A stretch of DNA of 64,000 bases from Oxytricha trifallax (lineage: Eukaryota > Ciliophora > Spirotrichea > Sporadotrichida > Oxytrichidae), in the NCBI GenBank assembly GCA_000711775.1, contig ARYC01000649.1, positions 62,001-126,000 of the forward strand. The letters run 5' to 3'. Below are positions 12,059-23,335 of the stretch, piece after piece. A model generated the notes under the pieces. That model saw only the letters and a list, made by a program, of their open reading frames with translations. It did no database searches and was not told where the DNA came from. A program made the position numbers and the translations under genes. The first letter of the stretch is position 1. Every line of letters starts with the position of its first letter.

Positions 12059-13606
12059 TCATTTTAAAAATAGTTAAAACTCTATGAATCCAAAATTGGA
12101 TTTTTCCCCCCAATTTCCCTGCTATATTTACATATTTTTAGTAATTAATACATCAATGATAGCCATAGTGAGTCTGATATTTCTGTTAATATGGCCATCG
12201 AATCTTCCAGCTTTCTCTTCAATACTTTTCATTTTTTATTCTCATTCTACCCTCTAAATCTGACTCTTAGATCAATCTCTTCCCAAGAGTTCTCTCATCT
12301 GGTTTCTTTGAATTATCAGTTTCAACAATATAAATTGCACTACGAACGTTTTTGTAGGCTTCTTTACTCTATGTGATATTATGAGATTACATCAAATTAT
12401 GCTTAATGTGCTTATATAATTATCAAAATAAGCAGATTATTCACTATTTTATAAGCTAGATAGTATCCAAAATCTAATGCTATAAAATCGATCATTAAAT
12501 TAACAAATACGTTTGAGGAGTGCATTAGAACAGTGTAGCATCAACTTCTTTATTATCCCAACCACATCCGTAGCCCCAATCCTCAAGACCTCCATTAACA
12601 GGATAAATAGTGGATGATATATCTCCAAAGACATATTCGTCAATGTTAAATGGAATGTTATCCTGGTCTCTTCTAGGTATCACTTGACCAGTCTCATTTT
12701 TCATAATCCATCTAACACTCTCGAACATTTGCTCATCTGGAGATTCCTTTGACCTGTAAATGTCAGTGTAGGATACACGGTTATAAGAACCCCACAGGGT
12801 TATCCAATTACATTAATACCTCCGTGGAAAGTCAATGATAAAACTATGACATTTAATTATACATTTCCTATTTCATCCCTAAGTAAATAGCATCTATTCA
12901 AACTCTAATAATAATCAGTAAATTTATGTTTCATTTTGCGTGAATATTTCATGAATAACTCTGCCAGCAGTAGTATTAAGACACTACTTATTCTGGGTAT
13001 TATAAAGGAAATCTCTGTTAATGTCAAAACTCATGATTTTATTGTTTTTGTTGCTATTTTTCAGTTAAATTGAGCTAGTAGTGTTAATGCGCTCTTCTCT
13101 CTCGTGGTGGTAGTATCCCACTACATTAGTCATTGGAGTTATTATTCTAAAAATTAAAATAATTATGAATTATTTTTGATTTCGTTAGATATATTTAATT
13201 GCTTAATTCATATTGCTTTGATAAACGATTTATTTCACAATTCATTTTTGAAATATAAATTCATGTATTTGAATATAAATGTAACAAAATTAAGATAGAT
13301 TTTATACAAATGATTAAGGAATATGATTTCTCTTTGCTTGAGTAGATTATTGACAAACTAGTCATTTGATTATGATAAGATATATTCAATAAGATAGAAT
13401 GCGACATTCGGCCCAATCATTTCATCCCCATGCAGAGCTCCAGAAATATACACTTGAGCTTTTTCTGTAGAGTCTACTTGGAAATCTTTAATGAACTTTA
13501 TCAAAATTAAGTTAATCTTAGACAAACTTAGAACTTAACTCCAGCTTAAAAAATTAAATATGAATATTAATGTTTGAAATATAAGGAATCTCAATTTTAA
13601 GCAAAA
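12059..13606 (-). CDS. M14-family zinc carboxypeptidase
   Basis: Minus-strand exons give the zinc motif AQVYISGALHGDEMIGPNVA (HxxE), then LIEYILSQSNDQFVNNLLKQ, then TPMTNVVGYYHHEREE, FDINRDFLYNTQNKQCLNTT, YPVNGGLEDWGYGCGWD, QCTPQTY, the catalytic-Glu region SAIYIVETDNSKKPDERTLG, and DGHINRNIRLTMAIIDVL. These blocks occur in the order known for M14 metallocarboxypeptidases, which cleave C-terminal residues. The TGA is at 12059-12061. The upstream ATG near 13606 gives a hydrophobic stretch (MLNLYQIYFTILSFCLKL) that could be a signal peptide, but the true first exon is uncertain. The gene diverges from the AIG1-like array. The (TTA)n tail of retroelement A ends about 120 bp beyond its 3' end. 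Confidence 0.9.
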
Positions 13607-13680
13607 AGATAGAATAGTAAAATAAATCTAGTATAAATTGAGCATCTCTATTCTTCTTAATAATTTAAAATTGAGTAATG

Positions 13681-14996
13681 ATGTTAAGGACTCCCCTAAT
13701 AATTAACGATCACTTGAATAACTGCATAGTGCAAGACTCTCATCCACCATCAACAACTTAAAAACAAGAACATGCTTTAAAACTATAAGTTGGACCTATT
13801 CAAGCACACTATCCTGTTTTAATTTCGTCTCATTATGACTTCAGATATTCTTCATTTGATAAAAACAGCTACTAAAATGGCAACTCAGTGAAAAAATTAA
13901 GTTTAAAAATTAGTTCTTAGTGTTTATAGAGGATAGGATGCATACTCTTGATAAGCGTGCTGGCTGTACTTGGCCTTATGATAAAATATCTCCCATCAAT
14001 ATTGTTTACTCATTTCACTAAATTGACTATGCATTTAAGTTACATTTCAATTGCAATGACAATTGATAAAATTTACATATTTTAAATGCATTTTGGTTTA
14101 TAGTCATTCATGTCACATTATTATAGAGACATACTATATTGAATGGTAGCTGGATGCCAGAAATATCATAACAATTTGAGAATAAGAGAGATTGCAGGCC
14201 TTATTTGTGAAATAGCGTTTGTGTTTAATTTCATGACTGTTATTGTGTACTGGACCTTACTTCATAAAATATCTTTAGCTTAGAATTAAATAAGAAAATT
14301 CTTAAATTTTACACAAAAAGATTTTTATTTGTATTCTATAATTTAATTATGAGTAGAGAAGATGAAGGAATAGAAGTCAGAATTCACTGATATTTTCTAT
14401 ACTTTAATGATATTAGTGCATGTGGTTCCTGCTATTACTGTATTCCTAAAAATTGAATCATAAACTTCTTTAGTAAATAAAATATTAGACCTATAAGAAT
14501 TTCTAATTAAAATCATCTAATATATCTATGTTTTTATATATTTATAAAATTAATTAAGTTTATTTATGTTTAAACCTCTTTTTATAAGGGTATTAGCTAG
14601 TGTGCTGTTCTATGGGTTTATCAACTTAATTATTTCGGCATACGTTTTAAAAAGACCAATCTTAAAATATTTTCAATTAATATATCTATTTGTGCTTAAT
14701 TTCTAACATTAATATAAGAAATCTACTTTTTCTTGAATTGGACTGGAAGGCCATTAAGAACTATTTTACTTGGAGTAGTAATTTTACTGACAATTACTCT
14801 ATTTTATAATATTAGCTGCAGATAATGCTAATCTATAAGAGGAAAGCATCTGGCCTCAGTTGAAAGAATTTCAATGTGCAAACATAATTAAAAGACTTAT
14901 ATCAATAACAAGAATTTTCATGACGATAATGAGGATACAGAAAAGGGGAAGTTAGAGAAAGATATAATTATGAAAGAAGTGGATAGATAAGAATGA
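13681..14996 (+). CDS. AIG1/FAR-17a-like membrane protein, copy 1 of 3
   Basis: ATG 13681 opens a long frame (MLRTPLIINDHLNN...) with a soluble N-terminus containing HYDFRYSSFDKNSYQNG, then hydrophobic segments such as ILLISVLAVLGLMIKYLPS. Later exons encode CEIAFVFNFMTVIVYWTLLH, FYTLMILVHVVPAITVFL and LNWTGRPLRTILLGVVI. A basic/acidic tail (KLEKDIIMKEVDRQE) precedes the TGA 14994-14996. The spacing of the VxxVYW, (H)xxPAxxxF and GRPLxxxL motifs recurs in copies 2 and 3 and resembles the multi-pass AIG1/FAR-17a (ADTRP) family, described as fatty-acid-ester hydrolases. The family name is an inference from these short motifs. Confidence 0.65.
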
Positions 14997-15348
14997 AAAA
15001 CCATTTATTGTCATATTAATCAAATTTAATAAGAGAATATACATAATTTCATAATCAAAATTTCTATATTAATATTAGCAATTTTCAAATACAATTTATG
15101 AGTCAAGCATAAAAATGCGTCATAAAATAAATTAAAGTCGCAATTAAAAATTTTATCTATAAAATCTGAATTTGTTAGTTGGTTTTAATTTTATTAATTT
15201 TGTATCATTAATAGCAGGGTAGCATTTTAATATATCTACTATAAATAAAACTCAGACTTTTAAAAATTAGAATAAATCAATATTTATAGACACCTTTCTA
15301 TCTATTTATAGGTCAAAATTACAATAAATATAATTTATTAATTTAGAG

Positions 15349-16407
15349 ATGTCAAAGCAATAAACATTAGATTAAAATGTAGTAGCTGATTCAATTGCTT
15401 CAGCTCATGATTAAGAAATTTTAGTTAATTTTGATTTCAGCAACTCCACATATCCTAATACATTGTCATAAGGTTTTTTCTACAAAAATATTGAGGTATT
15501 TTTAGTTTATATTTAATTTGTAAATTTTTATTAAACAGTTTATATAATACAATAAATCATTTAAATTGTCTTTAAGGTGAGAAAGCTACTTTTAGCCACT
15601 AATGTAGTGATTTAAATTGCCGCTCTTTTCACACTATATTTGAGCAGCAACTTGTTTTATTTTGCCTGCTGGGGTATGCACATTGTTTCAATTGCTTTAG
15701 CTTTATCGATTATGGCTTAAAATCCATAGAACAAGAGGAATGTTAAGTTGATTAAATGGGCTGACTTAATAAATTAAATATTTATTCATAATAAATTATA
15801 TACGTACGACGTATGTATTTTTTCATTGCTTTATCTATTTAAACTAAATATATAAACGGGCTGGTTTTATAAATGAGTTGGCTCTATCCGCATAAATGAC
15901 AATTGTAGCTATTTACTAGCTATTCTTGCACCATCATGCTTTGAAGCAAGTTGAAGTGTTTAGAGAAATACATGGTGACGTCTTTGCTTGGAGGTTCCAC
16001 CAAACAATGATTTATATTCATATAGTTCCTGCCTTGGTTATATTTACTAATGTTGCCATATCAAAAATAGTAAACTATTAAATTAAAAGATTCTTCTCTT
16101 AACTTGCTAATTGCAATTATTACATTTATTATCAATATACTTTCTATTACTCTATATTAAATTAGTTTAATGATGTTCTCTTATGTGAAATTCATGATGT
16201 ACTATGGAGTTATTTATCTATTTTTCAATTACGCTGGTGTTTTGTACCTAGGCAGACCCCTTTACCCCTTCCTTCGTCGTGGCTCTTGTGATTAATCTAG
16301 GAAATATAGCTGCCTACTATATTGTATGCAAAGTTGGATCTATATTCAGAAAGAATCCTGCTAAGCAAGTACATGTTGAAAATAGTTTATAAACTAAATT
16401 GCAGTGA
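15349..16407 (+). CDS. AIG1/FAR-17a-like membrane protein, copy 2 of 3
   Basis: ATG 15349 begins MSKQQTLDQNVVADSIASAH and is followed by NFDFSNSTYPNTLSQGFFY, matching the N-terminal layout of copy 1. Hydrophobic exons include ACWGMHIVSIALALSIMAQN, a segment FHQTMIYIHIVPALVIFTNV that aligns with the HxxPA block of the other copies, and VLYLGRPLYPFL. The last exon ends FRKNPAKQVHVENSLQTKLQ before the TGA at 16405-16407. Copies 1 and 3 flank it at 350-500 bp, in the same orientation, so the trio looks like tandem duplication. Confidence 0.65.
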
Positions 16408-16909
16408 AATATGCATGGAATCTAATACTCTAAATGTATTTTAGAATTTGAAATGCACTTTATTACTTATCATTAAACAGTATCAATTGATTGATTGATA
16501 TTATTCCTATAATTGCTGTTTATTTAATCTAAAAATATATAGTAAAGTGATGATGTATCTTATTCTCTAGATTTTAATAAAATTATAAAGATATATAAAT
16601 TATAGAAATCAATATTATATTAAAATAGTAACTTAATAAAGAAATATAGCTTGTAAATTATTATAGCACTTTAAAGCTATTGAATTGATAATATTTTATT
16701 TAATAGTATTTACTCTAACTTTTTTTAAAAATGTTATCATCCTAACAGCAAACTTAAAATAATACCGCAAGTAGCAATTTTAATCAAGTATAGACATTTT
16801 TCTTTTTATTAAGTAAATTTATTAAACAATATCAAAGATAATCAAGGCATAGGTTTTATTATAATTTTGTAATTAAATATTTAGCAATTTGCAGAATGCC
16901 AATGTAGAC
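16408..16909. other. Intergenic AT-rich stretch
   Basis: About 500 bp between copies 2 and 3 of the AIG1-like array. It is AT-rich and no coding frame, repeat or known signal was recognised. Confidence 0.5.
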
Positions 16910-18175
16910 ATGGCAAGAAAATCGAAGAGACCACTCACGAATGATGAAGTGTTTATACTTGATAATTTATAAGAAAATATTCAAAATTAATTTCAATTTA
17001 GAAGTTAAGAGATTTATTTGAAATAATTTTGACTTTGAACATTCAGCTATTCCTTCATTGCAATCAGATAGAAATATGATGCTGGCAAGAATTACACTTT
17101 TATGTGTAAATGGAATGATCTAAATATGGTCTCTTGGACTCCTAGACTTTTATTTCAAATAATATTTATCATTTGTCATTATAAAGATAAAATTGATTAA
17201 TTAAGTTCTCCATAAATTTTAAATCTGAGATTTATTTAGTTTTTGAAGAATTACTTTTATGTTAATTTCTGCTTTTTTGACACATTGGGGCATGCACATT
17301 GTATCAATCTCTTTGGTATTAAATGTAGTATGTGCTGTACTCTTCAACAAGCACAATCAAATTCCACTTATTAAGATAACAGCTATTTTCTTATATTGAT
17401 CTCCCATTTAATGTTTATGAAATTAATGAATAATTTGATTTTGATTTAAAGATAAAAACAGCTATAATTACAGAAATAGCATTTGTTTCTTAAGTCTGTA
17501 TCGTAGCTATCTACTGGTCTCTAATTCATGCAGATGTCATTAGGGACCTCGATGGGCACAGAGCCAGGAAAGGAGAGAGGTGGACTGAGTAGTTCTACTA
17601 AAAATTAATGATTATTTTCCACTCACTCCCAGCAGTAGTCATATTTATCAATATCATTATATCAAGAGTTGTAAACCAACTTCATTAATTTCCCCATAAA
17701 TGATTTAATCAATAAGTACAAATGGGTATCAATTAAATGGTTAATACTTTTTTATTTCAGAAGTTTACTATGTTTCGAGCACCTACCATACATGCTAGTA
17801 TATAGTTTCACTTATCTTACCTGCAATTTTTTCGCTACAAAGTATCTAGGGAGACCTTTATATAGTTTCTTGACATGGGAAGACTTAAATACTGTGATTA
17901 TTGCACTTATCATAGTGCTTGGAAATACTCTCGCCTATTATTTGATCTGCATTTTTTTATTTCGTTTTACAATTTCTCTTAATAAGATTTTAAGTATAAG
18001 CATATTGATATAAATATAAATCCTTCTGCAAATTTATGAAATTATTCAGTGGAGATTTGCTAAGAATCATGATAAAGTTCAAGCAGTATCACATGAAAAA
18101 ACCTAAAATTATACTCAAAATAATGGTAGTGGAAATGGATCATCACCAAGAAAATTTCGCGAGAAGATTGAATGA
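16910..18175 (+). CDS. AIG1/FAR-17a-like membrane protein, copy 3 of 3
   Basis: ATG 16910 begins MARKSKRPLTNDEVFILDNL. Later exons encode SFVSQVCIVAIYWSLIHADV, then a hydrophilic insert with DLDGHRARKGERWTEQFY, then MIIFHSLPAVVIFINIIISR, YLGRPLYSFLTWEDLNTVI and a last membrane segment. The tail AKNHDKVQAVSHEKT, followed by a Gly/Ser/Asn stretch, ends at TGA 18173-18175 and resembles the tail of copy 2 (FRKNPAKQVHVEN). The motif order matches copies 1 and 2. Confidence 0.65.
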
Positions 18176-18720
18176 ATTATTTAAAATTTGTTTTCAATTA
18201 ATAACCAAGATATTTACTAAATATGTCATTAGCTTTCTAAGAATAATGTATTACAATTTAATAGAAAGTTTGTGTTAAATAAAAAATTGCTTAAAACTAT
18301 TTGTAACATTTCATGCAAAACCTTTTTAATTCAACAAAGAGCTTTAAAATAAATAAAATGGATTTCATCATCAACTCTCAATAAACTCCCAAAATATATT
18401 ATGTTTAACTTAACCAATATTGATGGTTCTCAGGGATAAAGAGACATCCATTAAATAAAGAGACTGCAGTACCTCAGTTTCCTATCTCTTACTTAACTAT
18501 CATCATCTCAAAAATGGAAAGTAATGACGTATATATATATTTATTTATTTCTTCATTAGATATTCCTTAAAATAGATAGATAGTGAAGTTAAAATAGTAG
18601 TATTCTTAATCCATATCATCAATTATAATAATAAATACTTTAATCTGAATAAATTTATACATCAATTTAATATTTTCCGCATTCGTTTCAAATAAAAAAA
18701 ACTTAATTATTATATATAAG
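18176..18720. other. Intergenic stretch
   Basis: About 545 bp of AT-rich sequence with a short TA run near 18531. No coding frame was supported. The next gene's ATG lies at 18721. Confidence 0.5.
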
Positions 18721-21649
18721 ATGATTTCTCGAAACTTCAAATTACCATAAGCCAACACTTTTTCATAACTTCAATAGTAATATTGCTGAAATATAATTAA
18801 TTTGGGGAAATTAATTAAAATTTAATATAATATTAATAAAATTTGTGGCAGCTAAAGTTGGGCAATTTGAACAAACTTTGATAGAGAATTCAAAATTATA
18901 TGGATTTAACAATGGAGGTACTATTTTATCGCATCCTTGTAGTGACTTAACTCTACTTTAATTGGAGGTGTAATTTAGTGAATTTAGAGGCATTCAATTA
19001 AATTGGAATTAAGTCGCTCCAAGGATGCGATAAAATATTAACTCAAATTGTTAAATCCATATAATTTTGAATTCTCTATCAAATGAGCTCAAATTGGCCA
19101 ACTTTAACTGCCACAAATTTATTAATATTATATTTAATTTTAATTAATTTCCCCAAATTAATTATATTTTAGCAATAATCTAAAACTGACTCTAGCTCTC
19201 CTCAGATATAGTTTAGCAATAGCAGTAATTATATCGAGTTAATTGATAATTAAAACGGATAATAGAAAGCTACTGCAAAAACCTAGAGAAATTATTATAT
19301 CAGTAACTGATTAAGGTAATAAGAGTTTGATAAAAAGGAAATTTTATAAAGGCAATAATATTTTATCCCATAAACTATAATGCTAATGTATATGTAAAAA
19401 ATATAAAGTAATTCTCTGATACATCTTCAATTGAAAAATAATCAAAAGCAGGCAGCATTAAAAGTTAAGCTTAGTCTTTTTTAATTGATAGGTAATTAAA
19501 TTAATAAGATATATAATGTTGTTGTAAACAAAATAAAATCTACTATTGGAAATGGAGGCTTGAGATCTTTCAAAGAAAGACTTAGCGTTTTTGTAAATAA
19601 TAATGCAGGCAACAGTTCAGCGTATTAAAGCAAAGAAAGAAATCTGCAGATCCTAGGGTAATTAACAGAGAGAGGTGGCAGCCGTGAATTGAAGTCGACC
19701 CTAGGAGGCTAAATATCAACAAGATCAAAACAAGATTTTTAACTGACTCTATAATAGCTAAAAGAGTAGTATTCTGAATATCAAGTAAATGAGAACTAAA
19801 AGAAGCGTGATGTTATAGTAAGACAAATCAACTTGGGAAAAAACTTGAAATTGTTAAATTAGGCATTAAAGTTATATTTGAGAGGTGTAGCTCCTACAAT
19901 TAATAATATGGCTATTTGAAACTTTCACAATTTAAATATATTTTCTTGCAAGCCAATATAATGCCTACCTTACTTAATTAGGAGCAAATTGAGATAATCT
20001 ATTATTAATCTAAAAAGAAAGAAGACTCATCATTAATTTATGAATCCTTCCTGAAGTCTTTGCTACCACTTGCTAAATTTTTCTACCCAAATAAGCAATC
20101 AATCGAAGCAAGTCTTAAAATGTACAAGAAATACCTTTAGCCATAAATTGGTCAATTAGAGATCTTAAATTAAACTTTGGTCAACAAAACATTTAACAAA
20201 TATTTATGGGACAAAGATGTCAGATTAATTAGGACATTGGCTTCTAAAATTGCTAAAATCTATCCACTTAACTGGAAAAATGAGCTTGTGTCAAAGAAAG
20301 AGATATCAAATTTTGAAAATGAATAATATTCATAAAAAGAACTACAAAGATTTGCAAGAGACTTTAACATTGTATTCCTCCTATAATCTATTAACATTTA
20401 GAAATTCAATAGACTTTATGATGAACCACTTGCCAACAATAAGATCTTTATTCTCCTCGAGTATAGACGCTAAGATTTTACAGCGAAAGGACAGGTATTA
20501 CGTTACCTGCAGCAGGTGATACGAGAATATTTTTAATCATGATCTTCATCTGAGCTGAACCTCCATGATCTCTGTGTCCACATCCATAAACGTTAGCTCT
20601 GTGGTTTTACATCATGGATATGGGGTAGGTGATACTGAGGCTGATCGGTTTTTTAAGGAGTTTTTTGTCTTCAGGATTCTAATCCAAGAATCACGTGTTG
20701 CCACGTCAACTCATTCTGAAATACGTCACGACTTAAATTAATGGTTTATTTAGTTAATAGTGAATAGAGTAAAATAAAATTTGAGATTACTCATTAAACA
20801 CATGATGAGTCACTTAATTAACAGACTGACTTCTTTGGAGTAGAGGTATCATGCTTAGAATAAGGCCACACTTTCAAATTCAGCATGCTATTACATTTTC
20901 TTTTAAAGTGTGCTCATACTTTCTTCCCTGATAACGGACTTTCTGAACTTCTTGAGAAGCTTGAATTTTCTAAAGGCACTGAATGGCTGAGATCTGAAGG
21001 ACTTCGAATAAGTTTCATAAATCATTACGATGTTAAAATAGAAAATAATAATATTTTGGCTTCAACTTTTAGCAATCGTAGTCCTTCTAAGCGTGATTCA
21101 GATTTAAGAGCTAAGCAATTCTTCAACTAAATCTAAGAAAGCGATTAAAGAGGTTCTTAATAACTCAAAACTTTATAAAATGGCTATGGGACTTATTAAA
21201 CTTATTTAAATTAGAATACCTCAATGTTGAACAGCAGAGAATTTGCTCTTAAACTAAATAAATACTTGGGATAATTAGAGAAAATCTATTAGCAATATGC
21301 TATTGAAGCCAGTAGTAAACTTGGAATGAACAATTTTATGAAGTTTTTGAAAGAGTATGACTTATTATCTAAGTAAAATCATGTCTTGGAGATAGGTTAT
21401 TTACCACCTAATAAATAGGATAATTTCTTATTTTTTAAAGATTAATTTTAGAAATAAAAAGGCATGAGAGTAATCAATTTTAATTTCATTTTTATGTTAA
21501 ATATTAAAGTGGCAAGTTTCTTCATTGTATTTGACAGCGAGCACGATAAATGTACCGAGTAAACTATAAATAAGTATAAATTCAAAAGATTCTAAAATGC
21601 GAACAGATTTGTGAATAATATTTCGAATAGCTTTTTAAATTGGTATTGA
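18721..21649 (+). CDS. Unknown protein with a MITE in its N-terminal codons
   Basis: ATG 18721 encodes MISRNFKLPQANTFSQLQQQ up to the palindromic element at 18783-19175. Removing the element with one TA continues in frame as QSKTDSSSPQIQFSNSSNY. Further coding blocks are KIKSTIGNGGLRSFKERLSV, QILGQLTERGGSRELKSTLG, IYESFLKSLLPLAKFFYPN and LWDKDVRLIRTLASKIAKI. After a repeat-bearing segment at 20550-20890 come CAHTFFPDNGLSELLEKLEF, GTEWLRSEGLRISF, IKEVLNNSKLYKMAMGLIKL and NNFMKFLKEYDLLSKQNH. The frame closes at TGA 21647-21649. Several exons in different frames are needed. The composition is that of a soluble, mostly helical protein, and no family was recognised. Confidence 0.6.
18783..19175. 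mobile_element. Palindromic TA-flanked MITE/IES, copy 4, inside CDS
   Basis: The element is 393 bp between TA at 18781-18782 and TA at 19176-19177. The ends are TTGCTGAAATATAATTAATT and AATTAATTATATTTTAGCAA. The arms share GTGGCAGCTAAAGTTGGGCA and the ATTCAAAATTA block with the other copies. It begins 60 nt after an in-frame ATG. Excision with one TA retained joins two runs of Gln codons in the same frame. Confidence 0.93.
20550..20890. repeat. Repeat segment also found near 25.2 kb
   Basis: The block around 20697-20830, starting GCCACGTCAACTCATTC and including ACGTCACGACT and CATTAAACAC, recurs in diverged form at about 25192-25315. This copy sits inside the gene at 18721-21649 and is locally more GC-rich than its surroundings. 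One frame is open through it with TAA/TAG as Gln, so it could be exon, a retroelement scrap or an IES. The borders are not defined. Confidence 0.5.
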
Positions 21650-21916
21650 ATATAATAAATATGGATGTTATATTATTTGAAATGACTCACTCTATTTTAA
21701 CTTATAAATTAGTCAATTATTGCAAGAATACTATCATCTTTAAATTAAATTAAAACTAATAGATTTTGGGGTTGGAAAAATTTATCATAGTAAATCAAAT
21801 TTTATGATAAAATTAATTAGAGACTTAAGTGAATTTAGTATTTACATTGATATATAATTTTGAATCCTCTTTTTACCAATATTAATAATGGCTGCTTACA
21901 AGTAAATATTATGATG

Positions 21917-22287
21917 ACTTTAGGCATATCTATAAAGTGAGTTGAATTGGAGAACCCTTGTAGTGTTCGTTAATAGAGTCGAAAAATCGCTGCATATAAA
22001 TAAAGGCTACTACAACTGTCTTCTCGGAGCACCCAAGTGTGGACTGGCAGGAGCATGGATACTGGCAAATGCTGATATTTGGTTAAACAGGAGGCATTAG
22101 CGTTAAAATATAGCTTACAATTAAATTTCTGCGAGTTATGGGCAGCGAAATTCTCAAGAATTTAACCGAAAAACATAACTTGCTTATTATATTATGGAGG
22201 TAACTAGGCCATCTCTTCTGATAAAAATTTCAGAGATTGTTTTTATAATTGTTTTGATAATTTATATTATTAAGGAAATTTAAATGA
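21917..22287 (+). CDS. Partial coding segment, unknown
   Basis: A frame of about 120 codons, open only with TAA/TAG as Gln, follows a possible acceptor (tttag) near 21923. It encodes ELNWRTLVVFVNRVEKSLH, then GYYNCLLGAPKCGLAGAWIL, and ends in a hydrophobic segment before TGA. It has no in-frame ATG, and I could not connect it to other exons. It may be an isolated macronuclear-destined segment or a gene remnant. No family was recognised. Confidence 0.4.
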
Positions 22288-22299
22288 TATGCCAAATTT

Positions 22300-23335
22300 G
22301 AATTCATGATTTTCTTTATATTTCTTTTTAATTGGCTTTGCTTCATGATAATAGTTTTATTATGTTTATATAATTCTTACATTTTTACAATAATTTGATA
22401 GCTAATCATAGTTATAATATATATTTAATGCCCAATTTAAAGTTAATTTCAAAATTATAAGATTTCTCTGTTCATCTGAATGAATAAATAATATAGTTAG
22501 TAATATTTTACGGAAAAATGGCCTCCTGTAATTGGCTTTCCAATAAATTTTATTTAGCATCGAACTCCTAATCCTTAATTACCTAACTCATTTTATTAAA
22601 CATTCCTGCGATATCAGTTTTATCGAAGCTGTCCTTGATTTATGAATTTATCAAACTAAATAATTTATATCTCAATTTTCGCTGCTCCTCTTATTATTGC
22701 TAGAATTAAAAATTATTTTAATGAAATGATAGTAAAAACTCAATTAATCAATAATGCTATAATTTTTCAATTAAAATTATGTTAGATCTTAAGTGATTAA
22801 ATCGATATATTTTAGCTGTATAAATTCCTTCTTATTTTAGCATTAAATATTTTATAAAAAAATAAATTCCACTACTTAACAATAATAATTATTATTCTTA
22901 AATTAAATGCTTCAATCTCTAATTTAGAAATTTAAATTATCTTAATATCTGACTGTTTCCTTTTAGCTTGGAAGCCTGTTTTTATTTCTTATTTTAAGTG
23001 CATTAAAAGGGTTTTAGTTTAAGTTGATAATTGTAATTGCCTTGACTGAATTATACCACTGAGTGTTAATATATATGATTATAGATTATTATTCTAAATA
23101 TGTTTGACAAAACTAGAGATTAAAGACAGACAATTTTGAATTGAATTTCACTTTTTTTTGATAAATCCACATCTTATATCATAAAATGTGGAAAATATTT
23201 TAATTTTCATACTACAAGGAGTGAAAAAATGCTTGTATTAAAGTGAAAATTAAAAAAATAAACAAGTGAATATAAAGTCCCATTAAATTAATATCTTGTG
23301 TTTTTAAGTTCAACTACGTTGTCCAAAGAAATAAT
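22300..23335. other. AT-rich non-coding stretch with imperfect hairpin
   Basis: About 1 kb with no supported coding frame. Near 23201-23256 there is an imperfect inverted repeat (TTTAATTTTCATACTACAAG against its complement). Just upstream is a short palindrome around CCACATCTTATATCATAAAA. Otherwise nothing was recognised. Confidence 0.45.

Noticed and set aside
20250-20519. 89-codon plus-strand frame starting with ATG
   Set aside because: The overlapping frame with TAA/TAG as Gln is longer and more protein-like (DVRLIRTLASKIAKI, LQRFARDFNIVFLL), so this one is an out-of-frame shadow.
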